From NCBI GenBank assembly GCA_039030125.1, contig JBCCEV010000129.1, forward strand, positions 1 to 12,126: a stretch of 12,126 nt of DNA, read 5' to 3'. Under the pieces are notes generated by a model. It did not search any database. It was not told the DNA's origin and worked only from the letters and a program-made list of their open reading frames with translations. Position numbers and translations under genes: made by a program. Below, piece by piece: positions 6,227 through 12,126 of this stretch (within the stretch, counting starts at the first letter, position 1; every line of letters starts with the position of its first letter). Origin of the DNA: JBCCEV01 sp039030125. GTDB taxonomy: Bacteria; Pseudomonadota; Gammaproteobacteria; Ga0077536.

Positions 6227-7676
6227 TCAGCACCGCAGGCAGTGCGCCGACAACATCCCCGGCCAGCACGCCCGCCGCCAGTGTCAGGTGGCTACACGCA
6301 CGCGCGTGCAACCAGCACGCGCTAACGGCGGCAATGTCTGGCGCCAGGCCTTGAGCGCCGAAGGCCACAATGATCCCCGTTAAGACGTCGCCCATACCAC
6401 CGCTGGCCAGGCGCGGATCGGCAAAATCAAGGATCACCGGCGGTTGTTTTGCTCTTGCGATCACGGTGCCAGCGCCTTTCAACACGACGATGCCGCCATA
6501 AAGGCGCTGAATTTCCGCCGCCGCGGCAAGACGATCAGCTTGTACTTCAGCGCTTGAGCAGCCCAGCAGCCGCGCAGCTTCACCGGGGTGAGGCGTCAGT
6601 ATCCAATCTTCACGGCGCGCCGGATCACCGGCTAACAAATTGAGCGCATCAGCATCGATCACTATCGGTTTCTGCGCGGCCAGCACGCCACGGAGCATGG
6701 CTTGCGACCAATGATCGGTTCCTAGTCCCGGCCCGACTGCCAAAAAGCTCGCGCGGCTACCGAGTTCACGCAACACTGCGGGATCATCAGTGCGCCGGCA
6801 CATGATTTCAGGATATTGAACGGTCACCTGCGTGTTCTCACAATGCGTTACCACCGCGGTGAGACCCGCGCCCGCGCGCGTGGCGGCTTGCGCGGCCAAG
6901 CGAATCGCGCCCTCATAGCCAACATTGCCACCGACCAGCAATGCAAAACCGGCGTCGCCCTTGTGCGCGACCCGTGCGCGGGTGGGAAAATCGGGGACCT
7001 CACTAAGATCGAGCCTGAGCGCTGCGGGGACCGCAGAAGCAAAATTGCTCGACGCTGAGGTCTCAAGGTCGCAGATGACGACTTGGCCGCGAAACGCGGG
7101 ACCGGCGCCCGTCAATAGGCCAACCTTGGGAGCAAAAAACGTGATCGTCAACGCCGCCGTTATCGCCCCTCCGTGAGTGACTCCGGTGGACGCGTCGAGC
7201 CCGGACGGCATGTCAATCGACACCACGGGAACGTCGATTTGGTTGATCTGTTGAACCACTGCAAGATGGTCTTCGCTCAGCGCACGATTGAGACCTATGC
7301 CAAACAAAGCATCGATCACCACATCGACCTCTGTAAGGGCCTCTTCGATGGTTCCAAGCTTAAGACCCCGTTCATCGAGCCGATTGAAATTAACCAACGC
7401 GTCACCGTGGATTTTTTGGAGGTCGCCGGCAACGGCTAAGCGAACATCAATTCCTAGCGCACACAAGTGCCGGGCGATGACAAACCCATCGCCACCATTG
7501 TTGCCGGTGCCACAGACGATGCCCACGTGCTCAAGATCAGGCCAGCGGCCGACGATATGGTTTGCACAACACCGCCCTGCGCGCTCCATCAATTCCAGGC
7601 TCGCTATGCCAAGATCATCAACGAGCCCGCCTTCAAATAGACGAACCTGCGCCGCGTCGAGCACCGGAGAAAACAT
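6204..7676 (-). CDS. nnr: Bifunctional NAD(P)HX epimerase / ADP-dependent NAD(P)HX dehydratase
   Basis: This enzyme repairs hydrated NADH and NADPH. The N-terminal epimerase interconverts R- and S-NAD(P)HX, and the C-terminal ADP-dependent dehydratase restores NAD(P)H from the S form. The fusion has 490 residues, like E. coli Nnr (YjeF). The epimerase half (about 1-220) has GTGNNGGDG (56-64), DALFGIG with D122, and SIDMPSGLD (153-161). The dehydratase half (about 225-490) has GDAGFALLVGG (240-250), GPGLG (315-319), DADALNLL (341-348), LTPHPGEAARLL (360-371), VLKGAGTVI (398-406) and GGMGDVLTG (426-434). Both active sites look intact. ATG 7676 lies three bases after the orn stop, and the 3' end overlaps tsaE, so the three genes are very likely co-transcribed. 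Confidence 0.97.
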   Translation of the reverse strand: MFSPVLDAAQVRLFEGGLVDDLGIASLELMERAGRCCANHIVGRWPDLEHVGIVCGTGNNGGDGFVIARHLCALGIDVRLAVAGDLQKIHGDALVNFNRLDERGLKLGTIEEALTEVDVVIDALFGIGLNRALSEDHLAVVQQINQIDVPVVSIDMPSGLDASTGVTHGGAITAALTITFFAPKVGLLTGAGPAFRGQVVICDLETSASSNFASAVPAALRLDLSEVPDFPTRARVAHKGDAGFALLVGGNVGYEGAIRLAAQAATRAGAGLTAVVTHCENTQVTVQYPEIMCRRTDDPAVLRELGSRASFLAVGPGLGTDHWSQAMLRGVLAAQKPIVIDADALNLLAGDPARREDWILTPHPGEAARLLGCSSAEVQADRLAAAAEIQRLYGGIVVLKGAGTVIARAKQPPVILDFADPRLASGGMGDVLTGIIVAFGAQGLAPDIAAVSACWLHARACSHLTLAAGVLAGDVVGALPAVLSEIALSG

Positions 7677-7679
7677 CGA

Positions 7680-8231
7680 TCAAGCCGGCGGCAGGAGCAG
7701 AAAGTTCTCGCGATAAAAGCGCAGTTCGTCGATCGAATCGCGGATATCATCGAGCGCGAGATGAGAACCCTTCTTAGCGAACTTTGGCGCATCCGGCACC
7801 CACCGCTGCTGTAGTTCCTTGAGCGTGGAAACATCCAAATTTCGATAGTGAAAATAGTCGGCGAGTGCGGGCATGTATTTGTAAAGAAATCGGCGATCTT
7901 GGCAAATGCTGTTGCCACACATCGGCGACACCCCGGCCGGCACCCACTGCTCTAAGAATGCGATCGTTTCGCGCACCGCCGTGGTTTCATCGGTCGCGGA
8001 GGCACGCACTCTTGCGGTTAACCCTGAGGAGCCGTGCTGCTTGGTGTTCCACTCATCCATGGCGTCGAGCAGCGAGTCGTCTTGATGGACCGCCAGCACC
8101 GGGCCTTCAATCTGTTCGACCAGATGAACATCAGTGACGATCGTTGCAATTTCGATGATCCGGTCGTGATCGGGTTCCAAGCCGGTCATTTCAAGATCGA
8201 TCCAAATCAAATTCTTATTTGAGTGTTCCAT
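7680..8231 (-). CDS. orn: Oligoribonuclease
   Basis: Oligoribonuclease is a DEDDh 3'-5' exonuclease that degrades the shortest RNA fragments, including the c-di-GMP product pGpG. The 183-residue protein is near the E. coli length (181). Exo motif I is WIDLEMTGL (D12, E14), motif II is CGNSICQDRRF (D112), and motif III is SHLALDDIRDS (H157, D162). All five catalytic residues are present. The downstream FLYKYMP, YFHYR and LDVSTLKEL blocks are also typical. I chose ATG 8231 because a TTG three codons earlier (8240) adds only MRA and family members begin close to NLIWIDLEMTGL. No clear Shine-Dalgarno sequence is visible. It appears to begin the transcription unit running into nnr; the queG gene often found between orn and nnr is not here. 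Confidence 0.97.
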   Translation of the reverse strand: MEHSNKNLIWIDLEMTGLEPDHDRIIEIATIVTDVHLVEQIEGPVLAVHQDDSLLDAMDEWNTKQHGSSGLTARVRASATDETTAVRETIAFLEQWVPAGVSPMCGNSICQDRRFLYKYMPALADYFHYRNLDVSTLKELQQRWVPDAPKFAKKGSHLALDDIRDSIDELRFYRENFLLLPPA

Positions 8232-8261
8232 AGCCCGCAAACGGTGGTGGAGGGAAAGACA

Positions 8262-8267
8262 ACTATA
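8262..8267 (-). promoter_or_regulatory. Possible -10 element for orn
   Basis: TATAGT on the minus strand matches five of six bases of the -10 consensus and would start transcription near 8255, about 25 bases before the orn ATG. At the right distance upstream the sequence is AGGCGT, which is a poor -35, so either an activator is needed or this is not a promoter. Confidence 0.28.
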
Positions 8268-8719
8268 CCTAACGTTTTTTCAGCACGCCTTAGCGCGGAC
8301 TGAGCGGTGCTCTTAGCGGTCACAGCAAGGCTCGAACGGCGGATCGAAAAAAGCTTCATGCCGAGCTCAACTCATTGACGATTCTTCGCGCCGTTGATCG
8401 CACGGCTAGCGCTGGCTCGTTGTCGCCCTAAACTTCCTGGGTCTTACTGCGGCACCCGCCCCAAGCCGATGCAGCACCCGTTAGCAACCGACTTGAGTTA
8501 CGCAGCGAGCCCAACGGGCTCGGCTACAAGCCCGAAGCCAGACGCTATGGAAACCCCTGTGAGGCTATCCTTAGGGTCGGTCAGCGTTAGGAGTACCTTC
8601 CCGAAAGAGGAGACGGCAGCTCAGGACGCGAGATTGGGGTGCTTGAAGTCCGAGGATAAGTTTGCGATCGAGGGCAGTCTCAATCCGCGGCGCGTTTAGC
8701 AAGGCCCCAACTTAGCGAT
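8268..8719. other. Long non-coding gap between recR and orn, partly self-complementary
   Basis: No convincing gene is found on either strand. A 101-codon plus-strand frame (8394-8699, TTG start) has no recognisable motif and opposes all neighbouring genes. The core 8506-8535 contains overlapping stems: CGAGCCC-AAC-GGGCTCG (8506-8522), GGCT-ACA-AGCC (8522-8532) and a competing CGGGCT/AGCCCG pairing. On the minus strand a weak GAGCT/AGCTT stem at 8368-8351 runs into six Ts, a poor terminator candidate for the dnaX-ybaB-recR unit. TTAGCG recurs at 8290, 8313 and 8712. I looked for the hallmarks of RNase P RNA, tmRNA, 6S RNA, tRNA and the cobalamin riboswitch and did not find them. It could hold a small RNA, a decayed gene or only control sites. 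Confidence 0.5.
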
Positions 8720-9316
8720 CTAGAATTCGTGGCGCGAGGATAGAGCATGAGCTAACGTCGAGTGGTCGACAAACTCTAGCTCTCCACCAAACGGAACGCC
8801 GTGGGCAATACGGGTGACCTTCACCTCGTGCCGCTCGGCGATCTGCTTGAGGTAATGCGCGGTCGCCTCACCTTCCATCGTGGTACTTGTCGCAACGATT
8901 AGCTCGCGCGTCTCGCCGCTTGCGATTTGCTCCTCCAGAGCCGGCAACCCCAGATGCTCGGGCAATACACCGTCGATGGGTGACAACCTGCCCATGAGCA
9001 CGAAATAGCGCCCATCAAAGCTCCCAGCTTGCTCTATTGAAGCCACATCTAACGGGCTTTCTACAACGCAAATCGTATCGTGGTGACGACGTGTGGACGC
9101 GCACAGCGCGCACAACGCGTTCTCGGAGAACGTACGGCAGCGCTCGCACTGACCCACATGATCGATGGCTGCTGTTATCGCGTGCGCCAGTTCTCGCGCC
9201 TTATTGCGGTCCTTTTCGAGTAGCTGAAAGGCGATGCGTTGCGCGGACTTTGGGCCAATTCCAGGAAGATGCTGCAGCGTATTGATGAGCTCGCTGAGAA
9301 GGGGCGATGAATCCAT
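8720..9316 (-). CDS. recR: Recombination mediator protein RecR
   Basis: RecR acts with RecO (and RecF) to load RecA onto SSB-coated gaps in recombinational repair. The 198-residue protein has the family length and order: helix-hairpin-helix LPGIGPKSAQRIAF (17-30), a four-cysteine zinc finger C57-x2-C60 and C69-x2-C72, and a Toprim domain (about 81-175) with VVESPLD (84-90), GRLSPIDGV (109-117) and TMEGEATAHYL (146-156). HGVPFGGELEFVD follows near the C-terminus. The usual Asn before the VEGEAT-type motif is Ser here (ATSTTMEGE), a minor variation. ATG 9316 fits the family N-terminus; no clear Shine-Dalgarno sequence is seen. It lies 31 bases after ybaB in the common dnaX-ybaB-recR order. Confidence 0.97.
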   Translation of the reverse strand: MDSSPLLSELINTLQHLPGIGPKSAQRIAFQLLEKDRNKARELAHAITAAIDHVGQCERCRTFSENALCALCASTRRHHDTICVVESPLDVASIEQAGSFDGRYFVLMGRLSPIDGVLPEHLGLPALEEQIASGETRELIVATSTTMEGEATAHYLKQIAERHEVKVTRIAHGVPFGGELEFVDHSTLAHALSSRHEF

Positions 9317-9347
9317 AAGCGCGGACGTTTAACCGGAAGCGCTAAAT

Positions 9348-9680
9348 CTAAAAGGGCAACTTAAACCCTGGCGGTAAATTCAGCCCGCCAGCAAGCCCCT
9401 GGAACTTTTCGCGGGTCGCGGCCTCAAGCCGCTGGTTCGCGTGGTTCATTGCCGCGGCGATTAAATCTTCAAGCATCGATTTATCGTCTTTCAGCAAGGA
9501 ATCATCGATGTCGACGCGCTTCACTTCGTGCTTACCGTTGACAACGACTGTGACCAATCCGCCGCCAGCTTCGCCGCTAACCTCCAAGGCCGCCAAATCG
9601 GCCTGTGCTTGCTGCATTTGTTCTTGGACGCGCTGCACCTGCTGCATAATGGCGCCCAACCCTCCAGAGTCGTTGCTCAC
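9348..9680 (-). CDS. ybaB: Nucleoid-associated protein YbaB/EbfC family
   Basis: This is a small dimeric DNA-binding protein of the YbaB/EbfC family, coupled to dnaX and recR in many bacteria. The 110-residue protein begins with a glutamine-rich helix (about 11-33), which forms the tweezers-like dimer in known structures. It then has a beta region with GGLVTVVVNGKHEVKRVDID and the conserved LLKDDKSMLEDLIAAAMNHA, ending with LNLPPGFKLPF, the family signature. The start is GTG 9680, overlapping the dnaX stop in GTGA. It is supported by a strong GAGGAGGT nine bases upstream and by the match of SGGLGAIM to the family N-terminus. The alternative ATG at 9647 would cut off part of the first helix. 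Confidence 0.96.
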   Translation of the reverse strand: MSNDSGGLGAIMQQVQRVQEQMQQAQADLAALEVSGEAGGGLVTVVVNGKHEVKRVDIDDSLLKDDKSMLEDLIAAAMNHANQRLEAATREKFQGLAGGLNLPPGFKLPF

Positions 9681-11371
9681 TGTGCCGATACCTCCTCAAT
9701 AGTCGCGCCAAAGGCATCGCGGATCGCTTGAATGTTGGAATCGTTATCGATGGCCTGCTCCGCCTGCTTTTGCTTTTCAGCGGCGGCGGCGCGATCTAAG
9801 TCGGAAGGTGTGCTGAGCGCGTTATCTTGGGCGAGTTCAACCTCAAGCTTCAATTCGAGGTTCCACGAACGACTCAGTGCGGCGCGCAAAGCCGCGATGT
9901 TTTTCTTCGCGGCAAGCTTTTCAAATTGGGGTTGAACGAGCAACGTGATGTGGTCTCCCTGGCATTTCGAAACTGCTGAATTTCGTGCGAATTCCCGTGT
10001 TAAACCGATCAAGTTCAGCGCATCGATCACCTCCGGCCAGCGCCCCGCTAAATCCTCTGGGATAGCGCCTTGGGCGTCGCCTTGATGAGCTGCGATATCG
10101 CTATCGGAAATGGGCGGCGGCTCTTCAATCTTCTCGCGTTGCGCCGTGGTCGGGGCTCGCTCGTTCGATATCGTCGGCGGCGCCGCGGCGGTCTTACTTG
10201 CTGCAGGCGCTGGCATTGACGACCCGTTCGGCGACTCAACATTTGGGGCGCTAGTCGCGGGCGCGATTCGCGCGACTGACTGGCCGGATTCCTGAGGTTG
10301 AAACGCAAGCATTCTCAATAACGCCATTTCAAAACCGATTTCCGGATCCGGGGCCAGGTTCAAATCTCGACGGCCAATGAGTGCCAACTGATAAAGCAGT
10401 TGGCAATCTTCAGGAGACATCGCGGAAGAGAGTTTCACAATCGCATCTTCTTCGCTCAACTCGCCAGGTTGCTCCCTAATTGCTTGCCATACCGCAATGC
10501 GTCGCAACAGGGATAACAGTTCACCGAACACCGCATCGTAATCGGGGCTCCGCTCGGCGAACTCGCGGGCATGTTGAATCATCGCCAGTGCATTCCCATT
10601 CACGACGTTTTCAATGATCGCGATGAGCTTTTCGCTGCCAACCACGCCGAGCATGTCGATCATCGCCGGCGCCGCTAACTTGCCGCCGGCATAAGCAATC
10701 GCTTGGTCGACCAGACTAAGCGCATCGCGCACACTGCCGCCGGCCGCACGTGCTAACAAACTCAGTGCTTCGGCCTCATAGTCAATCTGCTCAGCGTCTA
10801 AGATCCCGGCGATATGCGAAGACAACTGGTCGACGGTCATTCGGGTCAGATTAAACTGCAGACAGCGCGACAAAATCGTAACCGGCAGCTTTTTCGGATC
10901 GGTCGTCGCGAGTAAAAACTTAACGTGCGGCGGCGGTTCTTCCAAGGTCTTCAGCAGTGCATTGAAAGAGTGGTTTGAAAACATGTGCACTTCGTCGATC
11001 AAATAGACTTTGAAGCGGCCGCGAGTGGGCGCGTATTGAACGTTGTCCAGAAGCTCGCGGGTTTCATCGACTTTGGTCCGCGAAGCGGCATCGACTTCGA
11101 TCAGATCCGGAAACCGCCCCTCATCAATTTCCCTACAACTTGAACATTCGCCGCAGGGCGTGGACGATACGCCGCTTTCACAGTTGAGAGCCCGCGCGAC
11201 GATGCGCCCCAAGGTTGTTTTGCCGACGCCACGGGTCCCTGTAAACAAATATGCGTGGTGGATCCGGCCGCTATCAAGCGCGTTGCTTAAGGCCTTAAGA
11301 ACGTGTTCTTGCCCGGTAACTTCCGCGAAACTGCGCGGCCGCCACTTCCGGGCCAAAACTTGGTAACTCAT
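9677..11371 (-). CDS. dnaX: DNA polymerase III subunits tau/gamma (clamp loader ATPase)
   Basis: DnaX is the AAA+ ATPase of the clamp loader; the full-length tau form also tethers the polymerase core and helicase. From ATG 11371 (MSYQVLARKWRP, the classical N-terminus) it has 564 residues against 643 in E. coli. Walker A is GTRGVGKT (45-52). Four zinc cysteines are C64, C73, C76 and C79. Walker B is VYLIDEVH (122-129), the SRC motif is at 168-170 and the sensor 2 region GGSVRDALSL is at 211-220. After the collar domain (to about 355) comes a Pro/Ala-rich linker (about 360-425) and the tau-specific C-terminal region. I found no A AAA AAG slippery site near the collar-linker border, so a separate gamma by frameshift is not evident. 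The frame is open upstream to 11437, but that part lies in the SRP RNA region. It ends in a 4-base overlap with ybaB. Confidence 0.97.
   Translation of the reverse strand: MSYQVLARKWRPRSFAEVTGQEHVLKALSNALDSGRIHHAYLFTGTRGVGKTTLGRIVARALNCESGVSSTPCGECSSCREIDEGRFPDLIEVDAASRTKVDETRELLDNVQYAPTRGRFKVYLIDEVHMFSNHSFNALLKTLEEPPPHVKFLLATTDPKKLPVTILSRCLQFNLTRMTVDQLSSHIAGILDAEQIDYEAEALSLLARAAGGSVRDALSLVDQAIAYAGGKLAAPAMIDMLGVVGSEKLIAIIENVVNGNALAMIQHAREFAERSPDYDAVFGELLSLLRRIAVWQAIREQPGELSEEDAIVKLSSAMSPEDCQLLYQLALIGRRDLNLAPDPEIGFEMALLRMLAFQPQESGQSVARIAPATSAPNVESPNGSSMPAPAASKTAAAPPTISNERAPTTAQREKIEEPPPISDSDIAAHQGDAQGAIPEDLAGRWPEVIDALNLIGLTREFARNSAVSKCQGDHITLLVQPQFEKLAAKKNIAALRAALSRSWNLELKLEVELAQDNALSTPSDLDRAAAAEKQKQAEQAIDNDSNIQAIRDAFGATIEEVSAQ
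9690..9697 (-). promoter_or_regulatory. Strong Shine-Dalgarno sequence for ybaB inside dnaX
   Basis: GAGGAGGT on the minus strand lies nine bases before the ybaB GTG, within the last codons of dnaX. It is the strongest ribosome binding site I noticed in the window. It fixes the GTG start and suggests that ybaB is translated at a higher rate than dnaX. Confidence 0.8.
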
Positions 11372-11406
11372 TTGAACTTTGAAATCACAGGTCCAGTTAC
11401 TAAAAG

Positions 11407-11519
11407 GGCGGCGGCAGTGCCAGCCACACCCCGGCACCCGCGGTTGCCGCTACCGCTGCTCCCTTCCGGGCCTGACGGGGTTTACGACTTCGCGTCGCGA
11501 GGGGACCGACACGGCCACC
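11407..11519 (-). ncRNA. ffs: 4.5S RNA, signal recognition particle RNA
   Basis: The SRP RNA binds Ffh and targets ribosomes making membrane proteins to FtsY. The diagnostic Ffh-binding core GGCCCGGAAGGGAGCAGC (minus strand, 11472-11455) carries the GGAA tetraloop and asymmetric internal loop of domain IV. The ends pair: GGTGGC at 11519-11514 with GCCGCC near 11412-11407 or 11415-11410. Length is about 113 bases, close to the 114-base E. coli RNA. The 3' end is followed by CCC and four Ts, which may serve as terminator or leave it joined to the dnaX transcript. Ends are approximate. The promoter is unclear: TACACT at 11541-11536 is -10-like without a good -35, and TTGACC further up is -35-like without a good -10. 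It lies 35 bases before dnaX. Confidence 0.92.
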
Positions 11520-11601
11520 ATCGATTCGAGTGAGAAGTGTACTCGATGCGCCAAAAAAATAGTGGGTAGCACTCGACGCCGCGGCGCCGGTCAATCGGCT
11601 G

Positions 11602-12042
11602 CTATCCCAACGGCAGATCTTGACGCTTGGTGATGGTGCGAAGAGAAAAGCTGGACTTAATTCGAGCCACGCCAGGTAACGCAGTCAGCGACTCATGATG
11701 AACACGCTCGTAGTCGATCGCATCTTCAACCACCACCCGCAACAGGTAATCGTATTCGCCGGCCAACAGGTAGCATTCCATAACCTCAGGAACGCGGGCC
11801 ACCGCCGTTTCAAACACGTCCAAATCCTCGCGCTTTTGCGACACCAGCGTGATTTCGGCGAAAACATTCCCGGGCAGTCCAACGGCGGACTGGTCGAGAT
11901 TCATCGTATAGCTATCGATAACGCCCGTGTGTTCGAGCAACTTCACCCGGCGCAGACAAGCAGACTCCGAAAGATTCGCCCGCGCGGCTAATTCGATATT
12001 GCGGATCCGACCGTTGCGCTGGAGTTCGCGGAGCCTGGACAT
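11602..12042 (-). CDS. Lrp/AsnC family transcriptional regulator, N-terminus possibly truncated
   Basis: This is a DNA-binding regulator of the feast/famine (Lrp/AsnC) family, usually controlled by an amino acid. Its target is unknown. The 146 residues contain a winged-helix domain (GRIRNIELAARANLSESACLRRVKLLEHTGVI, about 11-42) and a RAM effector domain (about 58-135) with VFAEITLV, CYLLAGEYDYLLRVVV and LPGVARIKSSFSLRTI. The start is ATG 12042. Typical relatives have about 8-12 more residues with an LDxxDxxIL first helix. Here an in-frame TGA stands five codons upstream of the ATG and the sequence before it has no such motif. The Shine-Dalgarno candidate AGAG is too close to the ATG. The gene may therefore be clipped at its 5' end, or start in an unusual way. 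It is upstream of ffs on the same strand, with no functional link apparent. Confidence 0.82.
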   Translation of the reverse strand: MSRLRELQRNGRIRNIELAARANLSESACLRRVKLLEHTGVIDSYTMNLDQSAVGLPGNVFAEITLVSQKREDLDVFETAVARVPEVMECYLLAGEYDYLLRVVVEDAIDYERVHHESLTALPGVARIKSSFSLRTITKRQDLPLG

Positions 12043-12126
12043 CTTCTCTGGAAATGGTCAGATTCACTGTCCCCAACACCGGCACCTGCTCTCCATCAAT
12101 GGCAGTCAGTGCACTGTCCTTTCCTG
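12043..12126. other. Non-coding edge segment resembling dispersed-repeat DNA
   Basis: No gene is supported in this stretch. On the minus strand it includes TTGGGGACAGTGAATCTGAC, which recalls GGGGACAG..CTGACC segments that I have seen around REP/RAYT-type repeats in proteobacteria. That is recollection and unproven here. The segment begins where the Lrp-type homology stops. Confidence 0.3.

Noticed and set aside
7288..7716. 142-codon plus-strand frame opposite nnr and orn
   Set aside because: Composition is Ser/Pro/Arg-rich, typical of antisense reading of a GC-rich gene, and the minus strand encodes well-supported enzymes. The same applies to the plus-strand frames at 3887-4291 and 4968-5348.
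8275..8280. T run as a plus-strand terminator
   Set aside because: No hairpin precedes it and no plus-strand gene is there to be terminated.
8351..8368. Intrinsic terminator after recR on the minus strand
   Set aside because: There is a six-T run, but the stem is only about five pairs including a G-T wobble, and it lies over 350 bases from the recR stop. It is too weak to list as a terminator.
8394..8699. 101-codon plus-strand frame in the recR-orn gap
   Set aside because: It starts with TTG, has no recognised domain or ribosome binding site, and runs against every neighbouring gene. It overlaps the stem-loops and is better explained as a chance open frame.
8268..8719. Known structured RNA (RNase P RNA, tmRNA, 6S RNA, tRNA) in the gap
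   Set aside because: On both strands the conserved blocks of these families, such as the GAGGAAAGTCC block of RNase P RNA or a tRNA T-arm with a pairing stem, are absent. A GTTCGAG match near 8335 has no supporting stem.
11372..11437. 22-codon N-terminal extension of dnaX
   Set aside because: It reads into the 3' part of the SRP RNA and has no DnaX similarity. MSYQVLARKWRP is the well-known DnaX N-terminus.
1..12126. CRISPR arrays, integrases, transposase genes, toxin-antitoxin pairs or phage genes
   Set aside because: No spaced direct repeats or recognisable proteins of these kinds are visible in either strand; nearly all the sequence is accounted for by housekeeping genes.

Overview
The window is chromosomal housekeeping DNA from a gammaproteobacterium. 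The evidence is gene content and order (nnr-tsaE-amiB-mutL-miaA-hfq-hflX, and dnaX-ybaB-recR), Hfq and oligoribonuclease sequences very close to enterobacterial and pseudomonad versions, and a short hairpin-type 4.5S SRP RNA. I cannot name a family. Composition is moderately GC-rich throughout except for one AT-rich patch between tsaE and amiB. Every gene I can support lies on the minus strand, so transcription runs from right to left.

Layout in transcription order. 12126-11602: a short segment reminiscent of repeat DNA, then an Lrp/AsnC-family regulator that seems to lack its first helix. 11519-11407: the 4.5S SRP RNA (ffs). 11371-8720: dnaX, ybaB and recR, with dnaX and ybaB overlapping by four bases behind a strong Shine-Dalgarno sequence. 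8719-8232: about 490 bases with no convincing gene, but with self-complementary segments and a possible orn promoter. 8231-1: orn, nnr, tsaE, amiB, mutL, miaA, hfq and hflX. These are tightly packed or overlapping, except for a 140-base leader before hfq. hflX runs off the left edge.

The genes form two functional groups. ffs, dnaX, ybaB and recR cover protein targeting, the DNA polymerase III clamp loader and recombinational repair. The second run combines RNA turnover (orn), NAD(P)H repair (nnr), tRNA modification (tsaE, miaA), septal murein hydrolysis (amiB), mismatch repair (mutL), the sRNA chaperone (hfq) and a ribosome-rescue GTPase (hflX). In E. coli the two blocks are at separate places; here they sit end to end.

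I see no novel multi-gene system, mobile-element gene, CRISPR array, tRNA or rRNA. The most interesting signal is regulatory. The hfq leader carries a tandem duplication whose units each end in an AAC repeat, and the second AAC run merges into the hfq Shine-Dalgarno sequence. That is the kind of A-rich (A-R-N) sequence the distal face of Hfq binds, so it is a candidate translational autoregulation element. Other points worth a look are the structured recR-orn gap, the clipped Lrp-type gene beside repeat-like DNA, a short MutL without an endonuclease motif, a dnaX without an obvious frameshift site, and an hflX start that directly abuts the hfq stop.
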